Assembly: GCA_964570325.1 (NCBI GenBank)
Contig: CAZMXS010000025.1
Span: forward strand, 1-54,563
Source of the DNA: CAZMXS01 sp964570325
GTDB lineage: Bacteria > Verrucomicrobiota > Kiritimatiellia > CAIQIC01 > CAZMXS01
Direction of reading: 5' to 3'
DNA: 54,563 nucleotides
Shown here: piece by piece, positions 45,301 to 52,454 of the stretch
Layout: each line of letters opens with the position of its first letter
Position numbering within the stretch: position 1 is the stretch's first letter
Translations under genes and position numbers: made by a program
Notes under the pieces: generated by a model
Told to the model about the DNA's origin: nothing
What the model saw: the letters and a program-made list of their open reading frames with translations, nothing else
Database searches by the model: none

Positions 45301-46834
45301 CATTGAAGATGTTGATCTTGGCCCACAACTCCACCGTGCGCGGCTGGCGGCCCGCCACAGTTGGCCCCGAACCGCCGTTGAACAGGGTCCGGTCGCTCAT
45401 CGCCAACGCCGCCTTGGCGACCGCGGGCTCCAGCAGTTGGGCCACCTCGCACGGCACCGGCATCCGGTCGTACAACAACGGTTCATCATGCGCGACAGCG
45501 CGCACGACCTGGAACCAGACGCTCTCATCCTCCGCCGTATAACGCAGCAGGACACAGCCGTTGGTCCGCGCCGTCAGCACGCCGTTGGTCAACGCGAAAT
45601 TGCGCGGCGGCTCTTCCATTGGCATGATCTCCGGATGCAGCGTGGCCGGGATGAGGACCGGCGCGCCATTGCCCACGCTGGGCGTATAGATCAACACCTG
45701 CGATTCCACCGGCCAGTCGGCCCGATACTGGTCCCACTCGAATGGCCAAAGGATGTTGGCGACGCCGTAGTTCATCCACATGATCTCGGCGTTCCACGGA
45801 TCGTCCGCGGTTCTGAAGATCGAGTAAGCCCAGCCCTCCATGGGACTCTTGCCGTCGGTGGAGGAATGGATATACAAGGTGTTATCGTTGCCGCTGGTGA
45901 CCCGCGCCTGCAAGTTGGAGGAGCCGTAATAAGTGTCCAGCGGAAGCAGGCGCTGGCCGATGGCGACGTCCTGGTAGACGATGTCCGGGGCGCCGACCTG
46001 CACCACTTCCCAGCCGATCTGATTGTCCATTGCGCCGGTGTCGAACAGTTCGATCACGAACGAGCCGATGCAGCCGGCCGCGCGCAGCGATTTGGCCCCG
46101 CCGGCGTCAGCGATCCAGACGGTGTGGGTGAGATCCGTCAGGACGTTGACGACCACGTTTGTGAAATTCCAACCGACATGCACGGTTGTGCTCGTGGTGA
46201 CCACGGGCGCCGCCACCTGGCTATTGTAATGGATCCGGGCATACTTGCCCGCGAGCGAAACGGCCGGGGCATAATAGGGCTCCTCGGTCCAGAAGAGTCG
46301 CTGGGGGCGGCGGGTGGAGACCGGGGAAATGACATGCACCACCGTGCTGGTCGTGCCGTCCTGCATGCGCCACTGGATTTCCACGCTGCCCTGGTCGGCG
46401 GCAATCACCTGACCCCGTGAATTGACGAAAAAGGCCGCGCTGCTCGGGTAAATCAGCACCGGCGCCACGTTCGAAAGCGCGCCCGGCGGCGGCGCAATGA
46501 CTTCGCCGATGGCCGAGTCCGGAACCATCTCGGAAAAGGGCTGCCCCAGGCTCGAACCGTCGAGCCGGTACGTATTGTCGGATGGAATCGAACCCGTGGG
46601 CATTCCGGGCAACGTGTAGGATCCAACATGGCCGCCGTACGCGATGGTCGCGTGCGCAACCCGGTTGGTCAACTCGCCGATGAGCCCGTTGGTGGCGTAC
46701 CAGGGGTTGACATAGTCTGTGTCGCACTCGAATGCGGCGCGAGCCGCCGGCACACCCCAACCGACGAGCGCCAGCGCCAGCATACCGAGCCGGCGCGACG
46801 CCCCCGAAGCCTTCCCGCAGAAATCCATGTTCAT
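39392..46834 (-). CDS. 2480-residue secreted protein with LamG-like domain and long coiled-coil region
   Basis: Start ATG 46834 has GGGAG six bases upstream. The signal peptide ends near GVPAARA. The N-terminal third holds beta-rich domains and a LamG/concanavalin-like domain (about 490-690), with RTVELWAKI, SNWHHYALTYDG and LLAYYPLNATDGS. The middle (about 690-1500) is Asn/Tyr/Trp-rich, rich in Gly-Pro turns and without a family I recognise. From about 1660 to 2240 it becomes helical with coiled-coil stretches (for example ALVELQKSYDTIKNQITSIE). The C-terminal end is again beta-rich. Cys are few. Probably a very long surface or secreted fibre-like protein. It is fully open over 7.4 kb, with no frameshift. 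Confidence 0.8.
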   Translation of the reverse strand: MNMDFCGKASGASRRLGMLALALVGWGVPAARAAFECDTDYVNPWYATNGLIGELTNRVAHATIAYGGHVGSYTLPGMPTGSIPSDNTYRLDGSSLGQPFSEMVPDSAIGEVIAPPPGALSNVAPVLIYPSSAAFFVNSRGQVIAADQGSVEIQWRMQDGTTSTVVHVISPVSTRRPQRLFWTEEPYYAPAVSLAGKYARIHYNSQVAAPVVTTSTTVHVGWNFTNVVVNVLTDLTHTVWIADAGGAKSLRAAGCIGSFVIELFDTGAMDNQIGWEVVQVGAPDIVYQDVAIGQRLLPLDTYYGSSNLQARVTSGNDNTLYIHSSTDGKSPMEGWAYSIFRTADDPWNAEIMWMNYGVANILWPFEWDQYRADWPVESQVLIYTPSVGNGAPVLIPATLHPEIMPMEEPPRNFALTNGVLTARTNGCVLLRYTAEDESVWFQVVRAVAHDEPLLYDRMPVPCEVAQLLEPAVAKAALAMSDRTLFNGGSGPTVAGRQPRTVELWAKINIFNGLGLFSMGTNNGALGSFGLATTTTNGVLRVDLGGFTTNVTVSGSVSNWHHYALTYDGATVALYYDSSNVIRFAVALNTQPGPFLVGDANMTGSASHDRADAMGIRVWAEARTAEQLVNHMYVNLNATEIADPNLLAYYPLNATDGSRAYDYANAYIATIVSPFGFVPCTAPVSFDASPWTNYPGFLYRPTGLESYNVDLYQYPTQPGTNALVNSIFPVHTNILEVWWANQCQQPGMPEPIFFPSLVTRYQPVWPTNAHTIVIAWQNDTLNALPPNAVNAAIYYQNDITRAGFNPNEEHALIIGDGVYAIRNDMNTTTKPDSSAPYVLLEYYDSVSGLPRMYAYHVVDTNAQYGFTYSNTIPCMIEPPAPLWMLANTVCSNTAASKPPAWVDRNGTWWGYRGGKDGVSPDTNHMNWCYRNQPGFYYPGENPQPAVGQEIPFLSGKGSKGNPRVVNYVLNWPASPPTLHIGDTLVKPNQQQVGLPDISDQLSVDILFQESLLYLNSSTPFSTPSGIVQTQTVDYAMGQGSASVVLIDPTRYRNSTTPFRVPSDIRTQNIGGWTYFPDLPPELNQRLWWRNTESDPTLGKLFIKGEYVEPDAGLPYLLLNVLSTNQRAAALALSSDSGWHTAINQLPTNVFEITNGNTPADSLALCAGIGRGVGHVVFAVNNTTSAPPGSPISLYCIKVATPLVRGEVKAIPPADPLSEQMTMRHTTDCAGHPEYYLYDWRYDPNGIGTNYGSWAVFATTPGLNQITFGSGQPEFTLSDNFFVCRYKSIDPNSPAYNTWSSWTEPMIAESWVKRAMNAINPYNQRITDYQQSPPDYTINMIALAGAPYLGDVALNAQKMNDFGLIQIYWTIYNRALNMSAALPGGPDESINNTLRYAATRLNALYMLLGNEAYGDAQDPTIGFSAQSDWARYGDASARASCLVCFMIQVPTLLDEELCLLRGRDDRLFPGVQEAPIFNRLIWNFSKSVDGGELAYALNYGIPDAQGNVSGTMSEDDAQRLYPQGHGDAWGHYLSALTLYYKLLHTTNYHWITDITAMDLGGVTVNVDYYDEEKFAESADALARVGRDIVRRTFQQSYQSNPSGLWSGYSDSDTNRAWGAGDWAMRAGQRAYFDWLTVNSLLPTTDTNTTHTGIGVIDRTTVRALSDLAAAGMALQSALDGADGGLNPLGLAKNITPFDISPAGIDAGKSHFEQIYERALATLNNAQTALEHAQGAAQRLRRMASSFNNYVTDTVARNERNTRDRLLEILGTPYAEDIGPGGSYPDGYTGPDLYHFMYTDIDAVSNQTNFLTSITLALPVMPSGYEATPENAGTPLNTTNNLTPITFMVNNEGVLTKPPSWTIRSRPGEWQTLKQQYIQALVELQKSYDTIKNQITSIESQVDHFNAFHNRAVGQFAYMIGQDTLTLTKMASLYLAEQNATKARYSVESHLLGGIMNQLAERFCEGFTEGVIGGLADGDITGEVMDDGKLEREAWVGRADDMIAADKAKASSWSKVAKYAELAIATADLALKNWTWHDSNSDAIESKIGAIKAAIRDLQPMLQDVQSKNLKVSQLAAQVRALGEEANQLVSEWASDRAAAAWRVQSARYADMTLRLFRDEALRRYAASYDLAARYAYMAASAYDYETALLGGDPTATAGSVFMDRILRTRSLGAVVNGQPQVANGYGDAGLADALARMKADWDVLKGRLGFNNPDTETSRFSLRTELFRTAPDSESDGIWRNLLEMSRMDLASLPEYRNYCKPVEEQGVTNEPGLVIEFSSTITAGRNFFGQDLAGGDNAYDPSHSATKIRSVGVWFAGYNNAFGTNGAGGLANAPRVYLVPVGADVMRSPTRNGGFTRNWTVFDQALPVPYNVSAADLDAPSWIPYFNSLSENFAAARRYASLRAYHDSGNFNASELCTNARLIGRSVWNTRWLLIIPGRTLLADPEEGLNRFIYGPLVDGQRTGGVTDIKLFFNTYSFAGD

Positions 46835-46895
46835 AGGTTGCTCCCGTCTCATCGTGTGCCCTTAAACCCCGCTCATACCGACCGGCTATCGCTCA

Positions 46896-47963
46896 TCAAT
46901 CGTTTCCAAACGGCCGGAACTCCCAAAGCAGCAGGCGATTGGTATCTTCACACCAATTCCAAGCAGCCGTGATCGTTTGGCCCGCAGGAACCGCCCACTC
47001 GCGAACCGTTGGACCGCCATCACCAGGAGCCGGATTGGGCCATCGCACCGGCGTCCAAATCCCCGCAATGGTAAAATCAGTGACGTAATTATTATCAACA
47101 CCCATGGGGCCCACAAACGACACCCGGAACAGGCCGTCGCGGGTTGGTGTTAACGAAAAGCCCGGGCATTGATTTCCGGAAACCATAACGGCGTCCACGT
47201 AGCCTGTTGACACCGCGGCATTGTTGGTCGCCAACATCCGCACCGGGGCCCCAAAACCAACCGGATTCTGGCCGGCCGATGACAGATAGGGCACGACCAC
47301 CTGCTCAACGTGCGCTGTTGGACATTGCATGCCGTAACCCAGGTGGAATCCGTTGGTGATGGTGAAGGGGATGTACCAGGACGCCGGCGTCAACCAGACC
47401 TGGGATTGCACGCTGCGCAAGTAGGCCGCGTTGGCGACGTTGGATCCAAACAGATAACCCGTTTGCGGATCAATCGCGACAATCTTGGCCGCGGGCAGGC
47501 CAATCATGCCATCGGCATTGTCGGCGCCCTGCGCCATGAACGCGAAGGGCACGCTCAGAAACGGCTGGACCGGCTCGATCTGCCGGGGCGAGCCGACGGC
47601 GCCGGATGGCGTCGAGGTCACGGTAAGACCCAGATACCGGGGGCCGCTCGAGAAGGCGGAAAACAAGTCGCTTGTTTGCGGCGGCGCGAGCAACTCGGCG
47701 CCCGTGTCGGTCAGCGCGACGTCAAACGTCCCGTTGGACGCCACGTAGACCGTGAAGGCCCGCGCCCAAACCTGCGAGTTGTTGTTCTCGTCGGCCCAGA
47801 TGCGGAATTGCATCCCGTAATTACCCGCGGTGAGCGCACCCTGATCGGGACGCAACACTCCTTGATAGTTCAGCGCGGCCGGCGCCAGGTGGGAGGCCCA
47901 CGCGCTCCCCGCGTACCACGCCAGCCCCAGCCCTGTCGCCCATCGCAAAAAACGTGTCTTCAT
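46896..47963 (-). CDS. Secreted protein with YQG-type N-terminal domain, paralogue A
   Basis: A 355-residue protein: start ATG 47963 (GGAGA upstream), signal peptide to about residue 24. Residues about 28-150 form the N-terminal beta domain shared with the two genes upstream: LNYQGVLR, YGMQFRIW, then NGTFDVALTD, RYLGLTVTSTPSG and QPFLSVPFAF. In other bacteria this domain precedes trimeric tail-fibre-like or S74-chaperone proteins. The C-terminal half is beta-rich with a final EWAVPAGQTITAAW motif. No S74 chaperone is present. It lies 61 bases before the 2480-residue gene. Confidence 0.75.
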   Translation of the reverse strand: MKTRFLRWATGLGLAWYAGSAWASHLAPAALNYQGVLRPDQGALTAGNYGMQFRIWADENNNSQVWARAFTVYVASNGTFDVALTDTGAELLAPPQTSDLFSAFSSGPRYLGLTVTSTPSGAVGSPRQIEPVQPFLSVPFAFMAQGADNADGMIGLPAAKIVAIDPQTGYLFGSNVANAAYLRSVQSQVWLTPASWYIPFTITNGFHLGYGMQCPTAHVEQVVVPYLSSAGQNPVGFGAPVRMLATNNAAVSTGYVDAVMVSGNQCPGFSLTPTRDGLFRVSFVGPMGVDNNYVTDFTIAGIWTPVRWPNPAPGDGGPTVREWAVPAGQTITAAWNWCEDTNRLLLWEFRPFGND

Positions 47964-48040
47964 TGCGGTTCTCCGTATATCCGATTTGATCGCGCCGGCA
48001 CGCGCCGGCCATGCCGCATTGGAAAGCGCCGTTTCATAGG

Positions 48041-49090
48041 CTATCTTGCCGCCCCCTTGGACAGCGGGAGAAAGTAGGGAGATTGCAAATTTTCCTTGCA
48101 GGGTCTTTGACCCGACTCCACCGTGTACTGCTGGCCTCTCGGAATTGGAATTATGATCGAGCCTTGTATTTGACCATCCGTCCATCCGGTCCCGCTATGG
48201 CTATAGAGGATAATCTCCATGTTCATCGGACTATAGAACTTCACGGAATACTGCCCGCCGGAATAGCATGTCCCCCGCTGGTTGTCGTAGGCATAGCTAT
48301 CAATGGGAACCATAAGGAACCCGTCCGTGGTTTCCGATATGATGGGGTTGCCCCAGTGGCGGGACTGCGGCGCGCCCATGATGCTCACTCCACCCTGGAT
48401 ACCGCCGAGCGCGATGCCGTTGGTGCCCAGTACATGACACCCGCCCGGCACGTTCAAAGCGCCCGCCGTCAGCGCGTTCTGGATGACAACCGTGTTGCTG
48501 AACACGGGCAAATACGGCGCCATGTATCCATTGAGGGTCGTGAAGACAGCGCCGTCATACGCCGCGAAGAACCATTGCGCCGGCGTGGAGTCGCCGACCT
48601 GGGCCAGATTCGTCGCCGCCAGGCCATTCCAGGTTTGGGCAATGTCCGCCTGATTGGCATGCAGCGCATATGGATTGCTCAGCAGTTGAAGACGCGGCGA
48701 CATCTCCTGCTTGTTCATGACCCAGCCCGAGGGGGTTTGCACTACGGTGATGCTCAGGAAGCGATTGGGCCCATTGAAAACCGGGGTCAGATCGTCGTAC
48801 TTGGGCGTGGGGGTCGTCAACCCGCCGCCGTCGCCCAGAACCACGTTGAAGAAGCCATTGGAGTCCACGTGCACCGGATAAGATTTGCCCCAGAGCACAC
48901 TGCCGCCCGAGCTGTTGTCGTAAATGCGCGCCTCGATGCTGTACACGCCGGGAGTCGCCGGCGAGCCGTTAGCGTTGCGCAACTGGCCCTGGTAAGTAAA
49001 CTGCGACGGCGCGGTTGCCGCCCCAGCCGCAAGACCAAGCAATATCGCCCATGCGCCCAGCGCCCACGCCTTGATGTTCGATGCCTTCAT
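48041..49090 (-). CDS. Secreted protein with YQG-type N-terminal domain, paralogue B
   Basis: A 349-residue protein: start ATG 49090, signal peptide to about residue 26. The shared domain spans about 27-150: FTYQGQLRN, YSIEARIYDN, NGFFNVVLGD, RFLSITVVQTPSGW, then QLLSNPYALHA. The middle resembles a short beta-helical or stalk segment (TLNGYMAPYLPVFSNTVVIQ). The C-terminal globule ends with IPIPRGQQYTVESGQ, in the same place as an IPAGTSW element in paralogue C. It lies 14 bases after paralogue C and 77 bases before paralogue A. It is similar in plan but only moderately alike in sequence, so the duplication is old. Confidence 0.75.
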   Translation of the reverse strand: MKASNIKAWALGAWAILLGLAAGAATAPSQFTYQGQLRNANGSPATPGVYSIEARIYDNSSGGSVLWGKSYPVHVDSNGFFNVVLGDGGGLTTPTPKYDDLTPVFNGPNRFLSITVVQTPSGWVMNKQEMSPRLQLLSNPYALHANQADIAQTWNGLAATNLAQVGDSTPAQWFFAAYDGAVFTTLNGYMAPYLPVFSNTVVIQNALTAGALNVPGGCHVLGTNGIALGGIQGGVSIMGAPQSRHWGNPIISETTDGFLMVPIDSYAYDNQRGTCYSGGQYSVKFYSPMNMEIILYSHSGTGWTDGQIQGSIIIPIPRGQQYTVESGQRPCKENLQSPYFLPLSKGAAR

Positions 49091-49104
49091 GGTTCGATCC
49101 TTTC

Positions 49105-50142
49105 CTATCGGAGCGCGCCCTGGTACCAGATGCGCGGCGGGTTCGGCCACGTGAAGTCCAGATTAACCCTCCAGCTCGTGCCCGCCGGGATCGAGCGAGT
49201 CACACATCGTTCTTGGTGAATCACTTGCGTAACAACATCAAACAACAGTCCCGTTTCGGTCGAGGTCTCGAGGTAGGTGCGGTAGTGCTGGGAAGAGGGG
49301 GCATTGGTAAAGAACGGCATTTCCACGATCAACCACCCATCGCCGACTGCCGTGTGCCAGGGCGTGCTGCCGCCCGACACCGTCACGTTCGTCCACTGTG
49401 TTGGAAACATTGAGACATTCCCATAGACCCCCAGCGGGCCGCTGGGAGCCCGGATGCAGTCGGTGAACAAGCCGTTGGTAGCCGTATAGAGGGTGCCATC
49501 TACCATCAGGTTCGTTTCAACGGTCAGGGTACCCGCCGCCTCCGTCGCGGGCAGATAAACCGCCACATTGTTGGAGAGGCCCACCATGCGCCTTCCGCCG
49601 GACGGAACGTGCGCCCGGTCCAACCCTCGAATATCCACCAAGTTGCTGCTCCCGCCGATGGAAGTGGCCCAATAGGCGTTCTCCGCCCTCAAGGCGTAGG
49701 CGACGCTGACAAGCTGCTGGCGCTGCAGTTCAGGACTGGCGGGACTCCATCCGGAAGGCGTATAGACCACCGTGATGCCCAGGTAAACCATGTTGGTATA
49801 GGCGCACGCCAAGTCGAGCTGGCTGATCGAATAGAGCGGCGTCGGCGGCGTCGCCGCGCTTTGGGGCTCGTGCGCCGCATTGAACATCACGTTGAACGCG
49901 CCGCCGGTGCTGACCGTGAACGGTATCCGCTCGCCCCACAAAAGTATCGCGCCGCCCACCGGCGCGGTCCAGAGGCGGAAATCGGCGATATACGAGCCCG
50001 GAGGATACGGTACCCCCAGCGAATCGTGCAGCACGCCCTGGTAATTGATCTGCGTCGGCGTCGAACCCGCCCCGGCCTGGCCGACGAGCCCGACGCCAGC
50101 CAACAGCAACGCCAGGATTAGTCGTTTGCTCCGCTTCATCAT
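49105..50142 (-). CDS. Secreted protein with YQG-type N-terminal domain, paralogue C
   Basis: A 345-residue protein: signal peptide to about residue 25 (LILALLLAGVGLVGQAGA). The shared domain spans about 28-150: INYQGVLHD, YIADFRLW, GGAFNVMFNA, VYLGITVVYTPSGW, then QLVSVAYALRA. A linker and stalk-like segment follow (GTLTVETNLMVDGTLYTATN). The C-terminal domain carries GDGWLIVEMPFF, RYTRTYLE-like strands and a terminal RVNLDFTWPNPP. By analogy with domain-sharing fibre proteins, it may form trimers at the cell surface; this is inferred. It lies 12 bases after the 575-residue gene. Confidence 0.75.
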   Translation of the reverse strand: MMKRSKRLILALLLAGVGLVGQAGAGSTPTQINYQGVLHDSLGVPYPPGSYIADFRLWTAPVGGAILLWGERIPFTVSTGGAFNVMFNAAHEPQSAATPPTPLYSISQLDLACAYTNMVYLGITVVYTPSGWSPASPELQRQQLVSVAYALRAENAYWATSIGGSSNLVDIRGLDRAHVPSGGRRMVGLSNNVAVYLPATEAAGTLTVETNLMVDGTLYTATNGLFTDCIRAPSGPLGVYGNVSMFPTQWTNVTVSGGSTPWHTAVGDGWLIVEMPFFTNAPSSQHYRTYLETSTETGLLFDVVTQVIHQERCVTRSIPAGTSWRVNLDFTWPNPPRIWYQGALR

Positions 50143-50154
50143 CGCGCTCCCTTT

Positions 50155-51882
50155 TTATTGTTTGAGTCCGCTGATCCGGTTGACCCGCTCCAGGCCAAAA
50201 TAACCGGCGGCAATCACGGGTTGCTCGCGCAAGTTGGTCAGCGTCTCGATATAGAGCCCCCCCGCCGCGTCACTGCCCCACATCGGCTCGTTCGGATAGT
50301 TCGTGATGCTCGTGAACTCCATCCGAATGGCCCGGGTGATCGTCCACGATTCAACGCCCTCGGGCAGCGGGGTGGCATAGTCAGACGCGAGATTATTGTG
50401 ATCCGGATGATACAAATGCTTGAACGGATTGCGCGGATCGTTGTAATCCAGCGTCAGCGTGCCCTCCAACGCTCCAAAGAAATCGCCGTCCATGACCAGC
50501 GGCGCGATCTTGTGGAACATCGCCGTGCTGAGGCGGGTGGCGTTGGTGACCCCGGCGGGCACCTGGCGGTCGTCCGCGTACAAGATGAAATCGGGCTGGT
50601 TCGTCAACGCCCTCGGGTTGGGCACAACCACCACCCGCTGCAGCAGGCGCGTCACGCCGTTGCTATCCACGTGCAGCAGCAGCCGCACCGGGAACCGTTC
50701 GCGCGTCTCGGACAAAGTTAAGTAATCCCAGCCGTTGGTGGTCAGGATCGGGTGGTTCACCCAGTTGATCTGCGCCTCGCCCACCCATAGCCCCTCGAAC
50801 GGATTATGGATGGGGAGTCCCAAGCCCAACAGTTGGGGCGGCTCGGCCCGCACGGGCAACTGGTAGAACACCCGGCCGGCGGTGTCCTGAATGTTGATCA
50901 GGCTCTGATAGACCGCGCCGGTGGGCGCCGGCTCCATGTCCGTGCGGCGAATGCCGAAGCGCACCGTGGTCTTGCCGCGCGCCGGCACCGTGACCGTAAA
51001 CGCGTTCGTGAAGGTCACCCAGTTGCGGTTGGTCAGCGACACGACGTTGTACCAGGACAGCGGCACGGCGCCGGCGATCGCCGGCTGGCCGGCCGGCGGG
51101 CTTTCGGAGACGGCGGGCGAGAGCGTAACCGAGACCGCCGTGGAGGTCAGGGAGTTGGCGATGGTGAACGTGAGTTCCTCGACTGCCGAGCCAAAATCCA
51201 ACAAACCGTTGCCCAGCCCCTCGATGGTAAAGGGCGCGACATAACCTTTGCCGCCTTTCAGGCGCCGCCAGTAGGCCGCGCCGCGGTGCATGCGCTGCCG
51301 GCCGGGCGCATTGACCGCCACACCGGCCCCCGCGCTGTTGACGGTGTAAAGCGGCGGATTGTAACTCGCGTATATATCCACCTCGCTGGCGCCCCGAAAA
51401 TAATCGAGGAAATATGGCCCCGGCGACGGCGTCGCCGGGAAGCCGACGAAGTTCAGCGCGTTGGGCATCCACTGCGGCAGCGGCAGCACCGGCCGGCCTT
51501 TGAGCGTCAGCGTGAACGGCGCGGCATTGCTGCGCACCTCGATCAGATAGGCCTCGCCGCCCATCAGTTCATCAATTGTGCTGAGAAACGCCAGCCCCGA
51601 CCATTCCGGATACCAGTACTGCCAGTGCGGACTTTCCGCCAACCGGTTGTTCATGTCGGAGGTGAATTGCACGCTCGTGAACCGGCGGTCCCACTGCCAA
51701 ACATGCAAGATAGCGGTATTGGTAAAAATCGTGTCCAGGTCGGCCGGCTCCGGATCAAGCCAGAAGCACACCGCGTTCCAGCCGGGATTCAACTGAACAG
51801 ACTGGGATACCCATTGCGCCCGGGCGGTCAGCGTGGCCAGCAGCAGCGCGACGCCGCAAAACAAGTGTTTGAGAGTTCGCAT
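50155..51882 (-). CDS. Secreted beta-rich protein with GWN-type N-terminal domain
   Basis: A 575-residue protein: start ATG 51882 with AAGGGG upstream, signal peptide to about residue 22 (cleavage ARA-QW). The N-terminus has VQLNPGWNAVCFWLDP and ILHVWQWDRRF, the pattern of a beta domain often seen in exported proteins of Verrucomicrobia and Planctomycetes. The rest is beta-rich with repeated immunoglobulin-like stretches (VTVPARGKTTVRFGI) and no catalytic motif. It lies 22 bases after the SHD1-like gene and 12 bases before paralogue C, so it is cotranscribed. Confidence 0.75.
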   Translation of the reverse strand: MRTLKHLFCGVALLLATLTARAQWVSQSVQLNPGWNAVCFWLDPEPADLDTIFTNTAILHVWQWDRRFTSVQFTSDMNNRLAESPHWQYWYPEWSGLAFLSTIDELMGGEAYLIEVRSNAAPFTLTLKGRPVLPLPQWMPNALNFVGFPATPSPGPYFLDYFRGASEVDIYASYNPPLYTVNSAGAGVAVNAPGRQRMHRGAAYWRRLKGGKGYVAPFTIEGLGNGLLDFGSAVEELTFTIANSLTSTAVSVTLSPAVSESPPAGQPAIAGAVPLSWYNVVSLTNRNWVTFTNAFTVTVPARGKTTVRFGIRRTDMEPAPTGAVYQSLINIQDTAGRVFYQLPVRAEPPQLLGLGLPIHNPFEGLWVGEAQINWVNHPILTTNGWDYLTLSETRERFPVRLLLHVDSNGVTRLLQRVVVVPNPRALTNQPDFILYADDRQVPAGVTNATRLSTAMFHKIAPLVMDGDFFGALEGTLTLDYNDPRNPFKHLYHPDHNNLASDYATPLPEGVESWTITRAIRMEFTSITNYPNEPMWGSDAAGGLYIETLTNLREQPVIAAGYFGLERVNRISGLKQ

Positions 51883-51904
51883 TGGAAGCCCCTTTGTTCT
51901 ATGG

Positions 51905-52339
51905 TTAATCCCCCGCATGGGTTGCCCCCGGAGAGGCTGATTCCTTGATTCCGTTTTCTGCCGCAAGACGAGGCCCGCGCGCCAACGCGGCCAGCCGCAT
52001 GGCCACCGCGTGCCGACGGGCTTCCACCGCGTTGAGCGCCGGCATGGGATCCAAATCAATGCCATGCGCATGCGCCAGATAGCGGCGATCGGCCGCGGAG
52101 AGTTGCGACCAGTTCCAGAACACGTTGCGCCCGGCGGGCTCCTTCAGCGCCACAACCTGTCCATGCACGGTTTGAAACACGGCCGTCACCACCACCCCAT
52201 CAGCGCGCGTCCACACGCGCGCCGCGGCGTCAGCGCCCCGCGCACACGGAATGAACGCCAGCATGCAAAGGCTGCCCAGCATAAGGAAACGCATCCCCTG
52301 GCGGAGTCCAAGCGGCAGCGATGGAAACAGCTCGTTCAT
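51905..52339 (-). CDS. Small SHD1-like secreted protein, first gene of the secreted-protein operon
   Basis: A 144-residue protein from ATG 52339 (an internal ATG that gives MRFLMLGSL is an alternative; neither has a strong ribosome site). A signal peptide (FLMLGSLCMLAFIPCARGA) is followed by an SHD1-like beta fold. It reads RVWTRADGVVVTAVF, GQVVALKEPAGRNVFWNWSQLSAADRRYLA, with the Trp and Asp/Arg positions of that small domain that is frequent in PVC bacteria. A helical tail of about 50 residues closes it. It is the first of seven consecutive minus-strand genes. Confidence 0.7.
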   Translation of the reverse strand: MNELFPSLPLGLRQGMRFLMLGSLCMLAFIPCARGADAAARVWTRADGVVVTAVFQTVHGQVVALKEPAGRNVFWNWSQLSAADRRYLAHAHGIDLDPMPALNAVEARRHAVAMRLAALARGPRLAAENGIKESASPGATHAGD

Positions 52340-52366
52340 CACTGTGCGTAAAAGTAGGAAACATCT

Positions 52367-52397
52367 GGGTGATTTGTATATCACCCGGCCGGGTGAT
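52367..52397 (-). promoter_or_regulatory. Palindromic operator-like site upstream of the secreted-protein operon
   Basis: A perfect 18-bp palindrome ATCACCCGGCCGGGTGAT (52380-52397) is joined to a third half-site GGGTGAT (52367-52373), which can form an alternative hairpin with the first arm (6-base loop). It lies about 40-60 bases before the first start codon of the operon, where a repressor or activator would bind. Confidence 0.5.
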
Positions 52398-52438
52398 TTT
52401 CAGGGGATGGAATGTCGCAAGGGAAAATCCCCTGAAAA
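52397..52438 (-). terminator. Hairpin behind the DsbD-like gene
   Basis: A perfect 12-bp stem (TTTTCAGGGGAT 52397-52408 with ATCCCCTGAAAA 52427-52438) encloses 18 bases, 16 bases after the minus-strand stop at 52455. The stem ends in A/T pairs, giving a weak U tract. It may be a terminator or a processing signal. Confidence 0.45.
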
Positions 52439-52454
52439 GGGCATCACGGGAAAA

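Noticed and set aside
41648..46420. Plus-strand frames of 761 and 784 codons opposite the 2480-residue gene
   Set aside because: GC-driven antisense shadows: low-complexity Arg/Gly/Val composition, no start signal, no motif.
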